Positions 13,813 to 22,364 of a stretch of 64,000 nucleotides of DNA are shown here, piece by piece. The translations under genes and the position numbers were made by a program. This stretch comes from Mumia quercus (GTDB taxonomy: Bacteria; Actinomycetota; Actinomycetes; Propionibacteriales; Nocardioidaceae): assembly GCF_025506335.1 (NCBI RefSeq), contig NZ_JANZYO010000009.1:1-64000 (forward strand), read 5' to 3'. Within the stretch, counting starts at the first letter, position 1; the number at the start of each line of letters is the position of its first letter. The notes under the pieces were generated by a model. It saw only the letters and a list, made by a program, of their open reading frames with translations. It searched no databases and was not told the DNA's origin.

Positions 13813-14456
13813 CGCCGTTGCGGGTGGTGCTCGCCGAGGACGCGGTCCTGCTGCGCGAAGGGCTCGTCGGCATCCTCGAGCGAGCAGGCCACGAGATCGT
13901 CGCCGCGGTCGGCGATGCCGACGCCCTCCAGGCCTATGTACGGCGCGAACGCCCCGACGTCGTGATCACCGACGTCCGGATGCCGCCGACCTTCACCGAC
14001 GAGGGCCTGCGTGCCGCGGTCGCGATCCGCGACGAGCAGCCGGGGGTCGCCGTCATGGTCCTCTCCGCCTACGTCGCCGAGGCGTACGTCGCCGAGCTCC
14101 TCGACGGCGACGGCGCCGGCGTGGGGTATCTGCTCAAGGACAGGGTCAGCCACGTCCGCGAGTTCCTCGACAGCCTCTCGCGGGTCGCCGACGGCGGCAC
14201 GGTCGTCGACCCGGAGGTTGTGCGCCTGCTGCTGCGCCGCCGCCGCGAGGACGGCCCGCTGGCGGCCCTGACCGACCGCGAGCGCGAGGTGCTCGCCCTG
14301 ATGGCCGAGGGCCGCACGAACGGGTCGATCGCGGAGCGGCTCTTCGTCAGCGAGGCGGCGGTGCGCAAGCACGTCGGTGCGATCTTCGCCAAGCTCCCGC
14401 TCGACCCCGCGAGCGACCGGCGGGTCAGCGCCGTCCTCGCCTACCTGCGCGGCTGA
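13809..14456 (+). CDS. NarL/FixJ-type response regulator
   Basis: A 215-residue protein. The receiver domain (about 3-120) has acidic residues E10 and D11, phosphoacceptor D55 in VVITDVRMP and the conserved lysine in GYLLKDR. The LuxR-type HTH (about 148-205) contains LTDREREVLALMAEGRTN and the recognition helix VSEAAVRKHVGAIF. The ATG lies in the kinase stop codon. It is the obvious candidate to bind the 36-bp palindrome and control both the exporter and itself; this is inference from position and symmetry. Confidence 0.9.
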   Translation: MTPLRVVLAEDAVLLREGLVGILERAGHEIVAAVGDADALQAYVRRERPDVVITDVRMPPTFTDEGLRAAVAIRDEQPGVAVMVLSAYVAEAYVAELLDGDGAGVGYLLKDRVSHVREFLDSLSRVADGGTVVDPEVVRLLLRRRREDGPLAALTDREREVLALMAEGRTNGSIAERLFVSEAAVRKHVGAIFAKLPLDPASDRRVSAVLAYLRG

Positions 14457-14466
14457 GCCGCCGGCG

Positions 14467-15207
14467 TCACACCGTCCGCGGGTCGAACCCGTACGGCAGC
14501 TCGAGCCGGTGCGCCCGCATGAAGTCCTCGTCGGAGAGCAGCTTGCGGGTGTCGCTGTCCGCGGCGACGACGCCGTCGCTGAGCACGACCGCGCGCGGGC
14601 ACAGCTCGAGGGCGTACGGGAGGTCGTGGGTCACCATCAGGACGGTGACATCGAGCGCCCTCACGATGTCGGCGAGCTCACGGCGTGCCATCGGGTCGAG
14701 GTTGGACGAGGGCTCGTCCAGGACCAGGATCTGGGGTTCCATCGCCAGCACGGTCGCGACGGCGACCCGGCGTCGCTGGCCGAACGACAGGTGGTGCGGA
14801 GGGCGGTCGGCGTACTCGGCCATGCCGACCTGGTCGAGCGCGTGCAGGACGCGGCGCTCGAGGGCGTCGCCGCGCAGCCCGAGGTTCGCCGGGCCGAACG
14901 CCACGTCGTCGCGGACGGTCGCGGAGAAGAGCTGGTCGTCGGGGTCCTGGAAGACGATGCCGACCCGTCGGCGGATCTCGGGGAAGTTCTTCTTCACGAC
15001 CGGCATCCCGGACACCTCCACCGTCCCGGCGCCGGGGAGCAGGATCCCGTTGAGGTGGAGCACGAGCGTCGTCTTGCCCGCGCCGTTCGGGCCGAGGAGG
15101 GCGACCCGTTCGCCGGGGTGGATGTGGAGGTCGACCCCGTACAGGACCTGCCGGCCGTCGGGATAGGCGTAGGCGAGGCCTCGGACGTCGATGACGGGGA
15201 CGCTCAC
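14467..15207 (-). CDS. cbiO: Cobalt/nickel ECF transporter ATPase
   Basis: A 246-residue energising ATPase. Walker A is GPNGAGKTT (39-47), the Q loop is FQDPDDQLF (typical of ECF ATPases), the signature is LSFGQRRRVAVA and Walker B is ILVLDEPSSNLD. It is the last gene of a cbiM-cbiN-cbiQ-cbiO operon and overlaps cbiQ by 4 bp. It is convergent with the response regulator gene, only 10 bp away. The metal may be Co2+ (for B12) or Ni2+; the sequence does not decide. Confidence 0.9.
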   Translation of the reverse strand: MSVPVIDVRGLAYAYPDGRQVLYGVDLHIHPGERVALLGPNGAGKTTLVLHLNGILLPGAGTVEVSGMPVVKKNFPEIRRRVGIVFQDPDDQLFSATVRDDVAFGPANLGLRGDALERRVLHALDQVGMAEYADRPPHHLSFGQRRRVAVATVLAMEPQILVLDEPSSNLDPMARRELADIVRALDVTVLMVTHDLPYALELCPRAVVLSDGVVAADSDTRKLLSDEDFMRAHRLELPYGFDPRTV

Positions 15208-15878
15208 GACCGCCCCCCGCGTGGGTCGTGGCCCCGCGACAGCATCGCGAGGTGCACGCGTTCACCACGCTCGTACGAGCGGATGAAGAGCGCAGACCCG
15301 GTACGGGCGAGCGCGCCCCACTGGCGGAACGAGGTGGCGCGGAACCCTCGCGACTCCCGCGCGACCCGCATCCGGTGCATCTCGTCGGTCACGACGTCGA
15401 GGTAGCGGATCATGAACGCCATGATCTGGACCATTTCGTACGGCAGGCGCAGGCGGCGCAGGCCGTCGATGAGGGCGTGGGGCTCGGTGGTCGCCGCGAG
15501 GGTCAGGCTCGCGGCGACACCAATCGTGGCCTTGATCAGCAGCGACCCCGCCGCTTCCAGCCCGTGCTGGCTGACCGTCATGCCGAGGAACGTGGTCTGC
15601 GGCCCGGTCGCGAGGAACGGCAGGAGCAGGGCGAACACCACGAAGGGGATCTCCACCAGCATCCGCGGCAGCAGGTAGCCGAACGGGACCCGTGACACGA
15701 CCACCACCCCGAGGAGAATCACCGCGTACACCGCGAACACGGGGTACGCCGTCCCGGGCGTGGCGACGACGACGAGCATGAAGCCCAGCAGCGCGAGCAG
15801 CTTGAGGTGGGCAGGTGCGCGGTGGACGGGGGAGTCGGCCGCGAAGTACAGCTTGTGCCCGTGAGGCCGTTGCTCCAT
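15204..15878 (-). CDS. cbiQ: Cobalt/nickel ECF transporter T component
   Basis: A 224-residue membrane protein with about five or six TM segments (about 28-45, 48-65, 72-92, 105-122 and others). It has the conserved Ala-Arg-Glu coupling region, RVARESRGFR at about 178-187, plus a second similar helix, through which T components contact the CbiO ATPases. The ATG at 15878 lies 9 bp after the cbiN stop. The order M-N-Q-O is standard for group I ECF transporters. Confidence 0.88.
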   Translation of the reverse strand: MEQRPHGHKLYFAADSPVHRAPAHLKLLALLGFMLVVVATPGTAYPVFAVYAVILLGVVVVSRVPFGYLLPRMLVEIPFVVFALLLPFLATGPQTTFLGMTVSQHGLEAAGSLLIKATIGVAASLTLAATTEPHALIDGLRRLRLPYEMVQIMAFMIRYLDVVTDEMHRMRVARESRGFRATSFRQWGALARTGSALFIRSYERGERVHLAMLSRGHDPRGGRS

Positions 15879-15887
15879 CCGAGGGTC

Positions 15888-16214
15888 TCAGTCGGGCGCG
15901 TGGGTGCGGCGTCGTACGACGAGCGCGACGCCTCCGGCGATCACGAGGACCAGGACGGTGCCGGTGATCCCGGCGAGCGCGCCGGAGAGGCGTGGGTTGT
16001 CGACACCCTTCGTCGTGTAGTCGGCCATCGGGCTGTCGGCCGACGACTTGTGGTCGTCGGCGGTGTCCAGGAACCCCTTGTCACCGGCGACGTACTCCAG
16101 GCCGTCGGGGTGGCTCGAGGCGTAGAAGCTGACGAACCCCGCCAGCACGAGTGCGACCACCAGGCCGACGAGCAGCACCGCGCGCCTCGACGGCGACTTC
16201 CGGCGCGCGCTCAT
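15888..16214 (-). CDS. cbiN: PDGLE/CbiN-type small subunit of the ECF transporter
   Basis: A 108-residue protein with two TM segments (about 13-33 and 80-102). The extracytoplasmic loop begins with the signature HPDGLEYVAG at about 36-45, which gives the PDGLE domain its name. In NikMNQO/CbiMNQO systems this subunit helps the S component CbiM load the metal. The ATG overlaps the cbiM stop. In some actinobacteria it is fused to CbiM; here it is separate. Confidence 0.85.
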   Translation of the reverse strand: MSARRKSPSRRAVLLVGLVVALVLAGFVSFYASSHPDGLEYVAGDKGFLDTADDHKSSADSPMADYTTKGVDNPRLSGALAGITGTVLVLVIAGGVALVVRRRTHAPD

Positions 16215-16906
16215 GCTGGCTCCTCCTGGGTGGTGTGCAGCTCCAGGGTGCGCGCCCGCATCACCGGTCGCGCCCCGTACACGAGGTCCGGACGCACCGC
16301 CAGGACCGCGCTCACGACCAGGCCGGTGATGATCGCCTCGCCGATCCCGATGACGGTGTGCCAGCCGACCATCGCCGTTGCGAGCGAGCCCAGCGGGATC
16401 GGCGCCTCGCCGCCCAGCGCGTACAGGCCGGTGAAGGCGAGGGCCGCCGCGGGGACGGACACGAGTGCCGCGACCGCCGCTGCGGGAGCGACGGAGCTCA
16501 GCCGTGGAGGAAGCACGGCGCGGACCAGACGGAAGACGAGCCAGCCGACGGCGACCGCGACGATGCCCATGAGCGTGATGTTGGTGCCGAGGGCGGTGAT
16601 GCCGCCGTCGGCGAACAGTAGGCACTGGACCAGCAGCACGGTGCTGAGGCACAGCACCGCCGTCCACGGACCGACCAGCACCGCCGCGAGGACCCCGCCG
16701 AGGAGATGGCCGCTGGTGCCCGCTCCGACGGGGAAGTTGATCATCTGCGTGGCGAAGACGAACGCTGCCACGAGCCCCGCCATCGGGGCGGTCCGCTCGT
16801 CCAGCTCGCGGCGCGCGCCGCGCAACGCGATCCCGACGCCTGCGACGGCCACGACGCCGGTCGCGACCGAGGTCGGCGCGTCGAGGAAACCGTCAGGAAC
16901 GTGCAT
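16211..16906 (-). CDS. cbiM: Cobalt/nickel ECF transporter substrate-binding subunit
   Basis: A 231-residue membrane protein. It starts MHVPDGFLD, where the N-terminal Met-His-Val forms the metal-binding hook of CbiM/NikM, so the start at 16906 is certain. About seven TM segments follow, with MINFPVGAGTSGHLLGG near 55-71 and GWHTVIGIGEAIITG near 177-191, both family hallmarks. TACTGT lies 6 nt before the ATG, so the mRNA is probably leaderless. That leaves no room for a cobalamin riboswitch, and nickel uptake is therefore as likely as cobalt. Confidence 0.9.
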   Translation of the reverse strand: MHVPDGFLDAPTSVATGVVAVAGVGIALRGARRELDERTAPMAGLVAAFVFATQMINFPVGAGTSGHLLGGVLAAVLVGPWTAVLCLSTVLLVQCLLFADGGITALGTNITLMGIVAVAVGWLVFRLVRAVLPPRLSSVAPAAAVAALVSVPAAALAFTGLYALGGEAPIPLGSLATAMVGWHTVIGIGEAIITGLVVSAVLAVRPDLVYGARPVMRARTLELHTTQEEPA

Positions 16907-16912
16907 CTGCCG

Positions 16913-16918
16913 ACAGTA
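16913..16918 (-). promoter_or_regulatory. -10 hexamer of the cbiMNQO operon
   Basis: TACTGT on the minus strand, 6 nt before the cbiM ATG. No metal-regulator palindrome is obvious in the next 100 bp. Confidence 0.45.
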
Positions 16919-17054
16919 AGTCGGGGGTTGCAGGCCCGCCATTCGGCGCCGCGTCGCAGCGCCCAGCACGTACCCGGCGGTCGGGAGCGTTTTGTGCCAC
17001 GCTCGTACCGATCCGGCGCCGCGGCGGCGCCGACCGTCTCGGGGGAGTACCCAC

Positions 17055-17591
17055 ATGGCACGAATCGAAGACCTCTTTGCACAGATCCCGGTCGATCAGA
17101 TCGCGGGCATGCTCGGGGTCGACGCGGAGCAGGTTCAGCAGGCAGCAGGAAAGGCCGTGCCGGCCCTCGTCGAGGGGATGCAGGCCAACGCGCAGGACCC
17201 GGCGGGCGCCGCCTCGCTCGAGAAGGCCCTGAGCCAGCACGGCGGGGAGCTCGACGGCGACCTCGACGCTGCGAAGATCGACACCGACGACGGCGCCAAG
17301 ATCGTCAAGAACGTCTTCGGCGACAACGTCGACGGGGTTGCTCAGGCGCTGTCCGGGGGAGCGGGGGCAGGTCTGATCCAGAAGATCCTGCCGATGGTTG
17401 CCCCCCTCGTCATGGGCTTCCTGAGCAAGCAGGCGTCCGGCAGCGTCGCCAACAGCGCCGCCCCTCAGGCCGGCGGCCAGGTCGACCTGGGCGGTCTGCT
17501 CGGTGGCCTGCTCGGCGGCGGAGGTTCGAGCAACGCCGGCGGCGGTCTCGGAGACCTCCTCGGTGGCCTGCTCGGCGCGGGCAAGCGCTAG
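17055..17591 (+). CDS. DUF937 family protein
   Basis: A 178-residue soluble protein. The N-terminal two thirds match DUF937 (YidB-like), with alternating helices such as QIAGMLGVDAEQVQQAAGK and KIVKNVFGDNVDGVAQAL. The last 45 residues are a low-complexity Gly/Leu repeat (LGGLLGG units at about 131-139 and 165-173). Members often act as small cytoplasmic proteins of unknown role. The ATG at 17055 was chosen as the first start within the domain; upstream in-frame codons are poor. Confidence 0.75.
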   Translation: MARIEDLFAQIPVDQIAGMLGVDAEQVQQAAGKAVPALVEGMQANAQDPAGAASLEKALSQHGGELDGDLDAAKIDTDDGAKIVKNVFGDNVDGVAQALSGGAGAGLIQKILPMVAPLVMGFLSKQASGSVANSAAPQAGGQVDLGGLLGGLLGGGGSSNAGGGLGDLLGGLLGAGKR

Positions 17592-17636
17592 CCCACGACG
17601 CCGGCGACGGGACCGGCGACGGGCCGTGTCGCACCC

Positions 17637-18119
17637 TCAGGTGAGGTCGACGCGCTCGTTGTCGGCCCCGTCGTAGGGCTTCCCGGTGATCTTCGCCTTC
17701 GCGAAGCTCAGCAGCGAGGCGACCCGACCGCCGGGCGTGTCCCAGTACTCGCCGCCCTCGAGATCCACACGGATCAGGACGACGTTCGGGTCCTCGGGGC
17801 CCTCGGGCATCCAGGCCTCCGCGAAGGTGTTCCACAGCTCCTCCAGCTTCGCGCGGTCGTCCACGACCGTGGCGGTGCCCTGGAGCGACACCCAGGTGCT
17901 GGGCGAGGAGAACGTGATGCCGACGTGCGGCTGGGCGGTGATGTGGGCGACCTGACGCGAGTCGCGGGCCGTGATGAACCACATCTCGGCGGTCGGCTCT
18001 ACCTCCTGCCGCGCCATCGGCCGGCTCGTGAGCGTCCCGTCGGCGTCCACGGTCGTGAACATCGCGATCGTGAGGTCGTCCAGCAGGTCGAGGAGCTGCT
18101 TCTCGTGACCGTCCGTCAT
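17637..18119 (-). CDS. Pyridoxamine 5'-phosphate oxidase-fold protein (general stress type)
   Basis: A 160-residue split-barrel flavin-binding protein. LLDDLTIAMFTTVDADGTL, SRPMA and MWFITARDSRQVAHI follow the pattern of general stress protein 26-like PNPOx-fold proteins, which bind FMN or F420. The final segment WDTPGGRVASLLSFAKAKITG is typical. It probably does not make pyridoxal phosphate itself, because the genes pdxS and pdxT serve that role nearby. GGAAGG precedes the ATG. It is divergent from thrS and convergent with DUF937. Confidence 0.8.
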   Translation of the reverse strand: MTDGHEKQLLDLLDDLTIAMFTTVDADGTLTSRPMARQEVEPTAEMWFITARDSRQVAHITAQPHVGITFSSPSTWVSLQGTATVVDDRAKLEELWNTFAEAWMPEGPEDPNVVLIRVDLEGGEYWDTPGGRVASLLSFAKAKITGKPYDGADNERVDLT

Positions 18120-18218
18120 GGCTGTCCTTCCGTCGGTGTCACCTCGCGGTACCCCGGGACCCGGACGGTATGCCGCCGCTGAGGCGAATACGGTGCGCGG
18201 CGTGACGGCCGGGGCGGA

Positions 18219-18224
18219 TAGCAT
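18219..18224 (+). promoter_or_regulatory. -10 hexamer upstream of thrS
   Basis: TAGCAT lies 36 bp before the GTG start. The leader carries AAGGAG and is too short for a T-box. Confidence 0.4.
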
Positions 18225-18260
18225 CGAGCCGACCTGTCTGGAACGTCCTGAAGGAGCACC

Positions 18261-20258
18261 GTGTCCGAGCTCAACGTCACCGTCGTCGGTCCCGCACATC
18301 GACAGGACCGCACCGTGACGCCCGGCACGAAGGCGTGGGAGCTCTTCGCCGAGGACCCCGACGTCATCGCGGTCAAGGTCGACGGCGCCCTGAAGGATCT
18401 CGCGTACGAGCTCGCGCCCGGCGACACCGTCGAGCCGGTCGCGATCTCCTCCAAGGACGGTCGCGACATCCTGCGCCACTCGACGGCGCACGTGATGGCG
18501 CAGGCCGTCCAGGAGCTGTTCCCCGAGGCCAAGCTGGGCATCGGCCCGCCGGTCCAGGACGGCTTCTACTACGACTTCGACGTCGCCAAGCCGTTCACCC
18601 CCGAGGACCTCGACAAGATCGAGTCCCGCATGCGCAAGATCATCAAGGAGAACCAGCGCTTCTCGCGCCGGCCGATCGACGACGACGAGGCGCGTGTCGA
18701 GCTCGCCGACGAGCCGTACAAGCTCGAGCTGATCGGGCTCAAGAGCTCGGCGGGAGCGGGCGACCTCGAGGGCGCAGCGGAGGGTGCGAGCGTCGAGGTC
18801 GGCGCGGGCGGCCTCACGATGTACGACAACCTCAACCGCAAGGGCGAGGTCGCCTGGACCGACCTGTGCCGCGGCCCCCACCTGCCGACGACCAAGCGCA
18901 TCCCGGCGTTCAAGCTGATGCGCAGCGCGGCGGCGTACTGGCGGGGCAGCGAGAAGAACAAGCAGCTCCAGCGCATCTACGGCACCGCCTGGGAGAGCAA
19001 GGAGGCGCTCGCCGACTACCTCCACCGTCTGGAGGAGGCGCAGCGTCGCGACCACCGCAAGCTCGGCAACGAGCTGGACCTGTTCTCGTTCCCCGACCTC
19101 ATCGGCCCGGGCCTGCCCGTGTTCCACCCCAAGGGCGGGGTGATCAAGCGGGAGATGGAGGACTACGTCCGCCAGCGGCACATCGAGGAGGGCTTCTCCT
19201 ACGTCGGCACCCCGCACATCGCCAAGGAGGACCTGTACTTCACCTCCGGGCACCTGCCGTACTACGGCGAGGGCATGTTCCCCCCGATGGACGTCGACGG
19301 CCAGAACTACCGCCTCAAGGCGATGAACTGCCCGATGCACAACCTGATCTACTCCTCGCGCGGGCGCTCGTACCGTGAGCTCCCGCTGCGGCTGTTCGAG
19401 TTCGGCACGGTCTATCGCGACGAGAAGTCCGGCGTGCTGCAGGGCCTGACCCGCGTACGGATGATCAGCCAGGACGACTCGCACTCCTACGTCACCGAGG
19501 AGGGCGCTGCCGACGAGGTCCGGCATCTGCTCGACTTCATCCTGGGGCTGCTGCGCGACTTCGGGCTCGACGACTACTACATCGAGCTCTCGACGCGCGA
19601 CGACCAGAACCTCGACAAGTTCATCGGGTCCGACGAGGAGTGGGAGGCCGCGACCAAGGTCCTCCACGACGTCGCGGTCGCCAGCGGTCTCGAGCTCGTG
19701 CCCGACCCGGGCGGCGCGGCCTTCTACGGCCCGAAGATCTCGGTCCAGACCCGCGACGCCATCGGCCGTACGTGGCAGATGTCGACCATCCAGTACGACT
19801 TCAACCAGCCGAAGCGCTTCGGCCTCGAGTACACCGCCGCCGACGGCTCCCGCAAGCAGCCGGTGATGATCCACTCCGCGAAGTTCGGGTCGATCGAGCG
19901 CTTCCTCGGCGTGCTGGTCGAGCACTACGCGGGCGCCTTCCCTCCGTGGCTCGCACCTGTGCAGGTCGTCGCGATCCCGGTCGCCGAGCGGCACGTCGAC
20001 TACCTGCACGAGGTCGCGGCCAAGCTGCGCTCCCACGGGATCCGCGTCGAGGTCGACGAGGCCGACGAGCGCATGCAGAAGAAGATCCGCACCGCGCAGA
20101 CGCAGAAGGTGCCCTTCATGCTGATCGCAGGCGACGACGACGTCGAGGCGGGCGCCGTGTCCTTCCGCTACCGCAGCGGCAGCCAGGACAACGGCGTGGA
20201 CGTGGACGAGGCGATCGCGCGGATCGTCAAGGCCGTCGCCGACCGGGTCCAGGTATGA
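18261..20258 (+). CDS. thrS: Threonyl-tRNA synthetase
   Basis: A 665-residue class II synthetase that charges tRNA-Thr. In order: TGS domain (about 1-65), editing domain with [10 protein letters not shown] (about 74-83), the catalytic core with [10 protein letters not shown] (zinc cysteine and motif region), motif 2 around FRYRDE-like [11 protein letters not shown], motif 3 and the C-terminal anticodon domain. The GTG start has AAGGAG 6 nt upstream. It begins a tight operon: its stop overlaps the HIT gene. The layout thrS-HIT-PIP synthase-acyltransferase-pimA is typical of PIM-making actinobacteria. Confidence 0.97.
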   Translation: MSELNVTVVGPAHRQDRTVTPGTKAWELFAEDPDVIAVKVDGALKDLAYELAPGDTVEPVAISSKDGRDILRHSTAHVMAQAVQELFPEAKLGIGPPVQDGFYYDFDVAKPFTPEDLDKIESRMRKIIKENQRFSRRPIDDDEARVELADEPYKLELIGLKSSAGAGDLEGAAEGASVEVGAGGLTMYDNLNRKGEVAWTDLCRGPHLPTTKRIPAFKLMRSAAAYWRGSEKNKQLQRIYGTAWESKEALADYLHRLEEAQRRDHRKLGNELDLFSFPDLIGPGLPVFHPKGGVIKREMEDYVRQRHIEEGFSYVGTPHIAKEDLYFTSGHLPYYGEGMFPPMDVDGQNYRLKAMNCPMHNLIYSSRGRSYRELPLRLFEFGTVYRDEKSGVLQGLTRVRMISQDDSHSYVTEEGAADEVRHLLDFILGLLRDFGLDDYYIELSTRDDQNLDKFIGSDEEWEAATKVLHDVAVASGLELVPDPGGAAFYGPKISVQTRDAIGRTWQMSTIQYDFNQPKRFGLEYTAADGSRKQPVMIHSAKFGSIERFLGVLVEHYAGAFPPWLAPVQVVAIPVAERHVDYLHEVAAKLRSHGIRVEVDEADERMQKKIRTAQTQKVPFMLIAGDDDVEAGAVSFRYRSGSQDNGVDVDEAIARIVKAVADRVQV

Positions 20259-20812
20259 CGGAGGACGGCGGCGCGTCCGGTCCCGATCCCCGAGAGGCGT
20301 GGGGTCGCACCGGTGACGGGTTCGAAGGGTTCGACCGCCTCTGGACCCCGCACCGGATGGCCTACATCACCGACGAGAGCCCGCGCGAGGACGGCTGCCC
20401 GTTCTGCCGCATGCTCGAGCGGCCGGACGAGGAGACGTTGATCGTCGCCCGCGGCGCGCTCGTCTACGCCGTCCTCAACCTGCACCCGTACAACCCCGGC
20501 CACCTCATGGTCGTCACCAACCGGCACGTCGGCGAGCTCGAGGACCTCACCGACGACGAGGCCCACGAGCTGACGGCGATGACGCAAGAGGCGGTGCGGG
20601 TCCTCAAACGGGTCAGCGGGCCGGCAGCGTTCAACGTCGGGCTCAACCTCGGTTCGGTCGCCGGCGGCTCGCTGTCGGCGCACCTCCATCAGCACGTCGT
20701 CCCACGGTGGAGGGGCGACTCCAACTACATCACCGTCACCGGAGGCACCAAGGTGCTGCCACAGCTGCTGGCCGACACCCGCGACCTCCTCTCGAAGGCA
20801 TGGGGCGGCTGA
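20255..20812 (+). CDS. HIT-family nucleotide phosphorylase/hydrolase
   Basis: A 185-residue protein with the histidine triad H143-x-H145-x-H147 in [12 protein letters not shown] and the N-terminal HIT fold ([23 protein letters not shown]). The pair C48/C51 in CPFC probably binds zinc together with a histidine. The closest functional model is the mycobacterial diadenosine tetraphosphate phosphorylase, encoded at the same place after thrS; it would clear Ap4A made by synthetases. It overlaps thrS by 4 bp and the next gene by 1 bp. Confidence 0.85.
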   Translation: MTEDGGASGPDPREAWGRTGDGFEGFDRLWTPHRMAYITDESPREDGCPFCRMLERPDEETLIVARGALVYAVLNLHPYNPGHLMVVTNRHVGELEDLTDDEAHELTAMTQEAVRVLKRVSGPAAFNVGLNLGSVAGGSLSAHLHQHVVPRWRGDSNYITVTGGTKVLPQLLADTRDLLSKAWGG

Positions 20813-21420
20813 TGCTCGAACGCTTCCGCGCGACGTGGGCCAAGATCATGAGCCCGATCGCCGACCTGTTCCTCAAGCTCGGGATCAGCCCCGACGTCAT
20901 CACGTTCGTCGGCACGCTGGGAGTCACCGCCGGTGCGCTCTGGTTCTATCCCCGGGGGGAGTTCTTCCTCGGCACCGTCGTGATCACCCTCTTCGTTTTC
21001 TCGGACATGGTCGACGGCCTCATGGCGCGCAAGTCCGGTCGCTCGAGCGCGTGGGGCGCGTTCCTCGACTCCACGCTCGACCGCATCGGCGACGCGGCGG
21101 TCTTCGGCGGGCTGGTCCTCTGGTACGCGGGCACCGGGGACGATCTCCTGATGACCGGCGTCGCGCTGTGGTGCCTCGTCGGCGGACAGCTCACCTCGTA
21201 CGCACGGGCGCGCGCCGAGTCGCTCGGCATGGAGGCCAAGGGCGGGATCGCCGAGCGCTCCGACCGGCTCGTCGCCGTCCTGGCGATGACCGGGCTCTCG
21301 GGCATCTTCGACCTGCCGGTGCTGCGGACGATCGTGCTGTGGACGCTCGCGGTGGCCAGCACGATCACCGTCGTGCAGCGGATCCTCATGGTCCGCCGCC
21401 AGGCCCTGGCGCAGGCATGA
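20812..21420 (+). CDS. pgsA: Phosphatidylinositol phosphate synthase
   Basis: A 202-residue membrane enzyme of the CDP-alcohol phosphotransferase family. The motif D65-MV-D68-G69-LMA-R73, followed by G-AFLD86-STLD90, is complete. Members of this context join CDP-diacylglycerol and inositol 3-phosphate to give PI phosphate, the precursor of PI and PIMs. About six TM helices are visible. The assignment relies on the neighbouring acyltransferase and pimA genes, since phosphatidylglycerophosphate synthases share the motif. The ATG overlaps the HIT stop codon (TGATG). Confidence 0.85.
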   Translation: MLERFRATWAKIMSPIADLFLKLGISPDVITFVGTLGVTAGALWFYPRGEFFLGTVVITLFVFSDMVDGLMARKSGRSSAWGAFLDSTLDRIGDAAVFGGLVLWYAGTGDDLLMTGVALWCLVGGQLTSYARARAESLGMEAKGGIAERSDRLVAVLAMTGLSGIFDLPVLRTIVLWTLAVASTITVVQRILMVRRQALAQA

Positions 21421-22364
21421 CCCGACCGGCCCGTGCTGCACGCTCGGCGCTCGGGACCGCCCGTACGTACGTGGAGGCCGCGGCCTACCGCGCGGGCTGG
21501 AACCTCGCCGTCCACGTCCCGCAGCCGGTGGTCGACCGCGCGCTGCGGATGACCGCCGACCAGCTGTACGGCCGTGGCGGCAGCGGCATCGCGCGCCTGC
21601 GTTCGAACCTCTCGCGCGCGGTCCCGGACGCCGACGACGCGGCGCTCGATGCCCTGACGCGCGACGCGATGCGCTCGTACCTGCGCTACTGGGGCGAGGT
21701 GTTCCGCCTGCCGCGGTTCACGACCGACGCCGCCGCCGTGGACGAGGCGATCGTCGTCGACCACGCCGAGCGCGCGTACGCGATGCGCGACGCCGGGCGC
21801 GGGATGATCGCGGCGCTGCCGCACATGGGCAACTGGGACCTCATGGGGGCGTGGGCGTGCGCCCACGGTCTTCCTCTGATGACGGTGATGGAGCGGCTGA
21901 AGCCCGAGCGCCTGTACGACGAGTTCGTCGCGTTCCGTGAGCGCATCGGGATGACCGTGCTCCCGCTGACCGGCGGCCCGCCGACCCTGCCGCTGCTCGC
22001 GGAGCACCTGCGAGGCGGCGGCTTCGTCTGCCTGCTCGCCGACCGGGACATGTCCCGCAGCGGGATCGCGGTGGACCTCCTCGGCGAGAAGGCGCGGATG
22101 CCGGTCGGACCGGCGCTGCTGGCCCAGCAGACGGGGGCCACGCTGTTCGTGGCAACCTCGCGCTACGACGACGAGGTGGGCAAGCTCAGGATGACGGTGC
22201 ACGAGCCGGTCGCGACGCGTCCGGGCGAGGACGGTCTCGTGGCGATGATGCAGGACGTCGCCGACCTGTTCACCGCCGACATCCGCCGCAGCCCTGCCGA
22301 CTGGCACATGCTGCAACGCGTCTTCGAGGTGGACCGTCGCCCAGGAGAAGGGGGAGCGCGATGA
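21417..22364 (+). CDS. patA: Phosphatidylinositol mannoside acyltransferase
   Basis: A 315-residue member of the LpxL/HtrB-like lysophospholipid acyltransferase family. H136-MGNW-D141 is the catalytic HX4D motif, and a second conserved block is CLLADRDMSRSGI. In mycobacteria the enzyme at this locus adds a palmitoyl chain to the mannose of PIM1/PIM2 at the inner membrane face. It overlaps its neighbours on both sides by 4 bp. The product here is inferred from the locus. Confidence 0.85.
   Translation: MTRPARAARSALGTARTYVEAAAYRAGWNLAVHVPQPVVDRALRMTADQLYGRGGSGIARLRSNLSRAVPDADDAALDALTRDAMRSYLRYWGEVFRLPRFTTDAAAVDEAIVVDHAERAYAMRDAGRGMIAALPHMGNWDLMGAWACAHGLPLMTVMERLKPERLYDEFVAFRERIGMTVLPLTGGPPTLPLLAEHLRGGGFVCLLADRDMSRSGIAVDLLGEKARMPVGPALLAQQTGATLFVATSRYDDEVGKLRMTVHEPVATRPGEDGLVAMMQDVADLFTADIRRSPADWHMLQRVFEVDRRPGEGGAR

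Noticed and set aside
16907-17054. Cobalamin riboswitch upstream of cbiM
   Set aside because: No B12-box-like sequence is seen, and a -10 hexamer 6 nt from the ATG leaves no leader.
18120-18260. T-box leader before thrS
   Set aside because: The gap is shared with a divergent gene, the predicted leader is only about 36 nt, and no specifier or terminator structure is visible.
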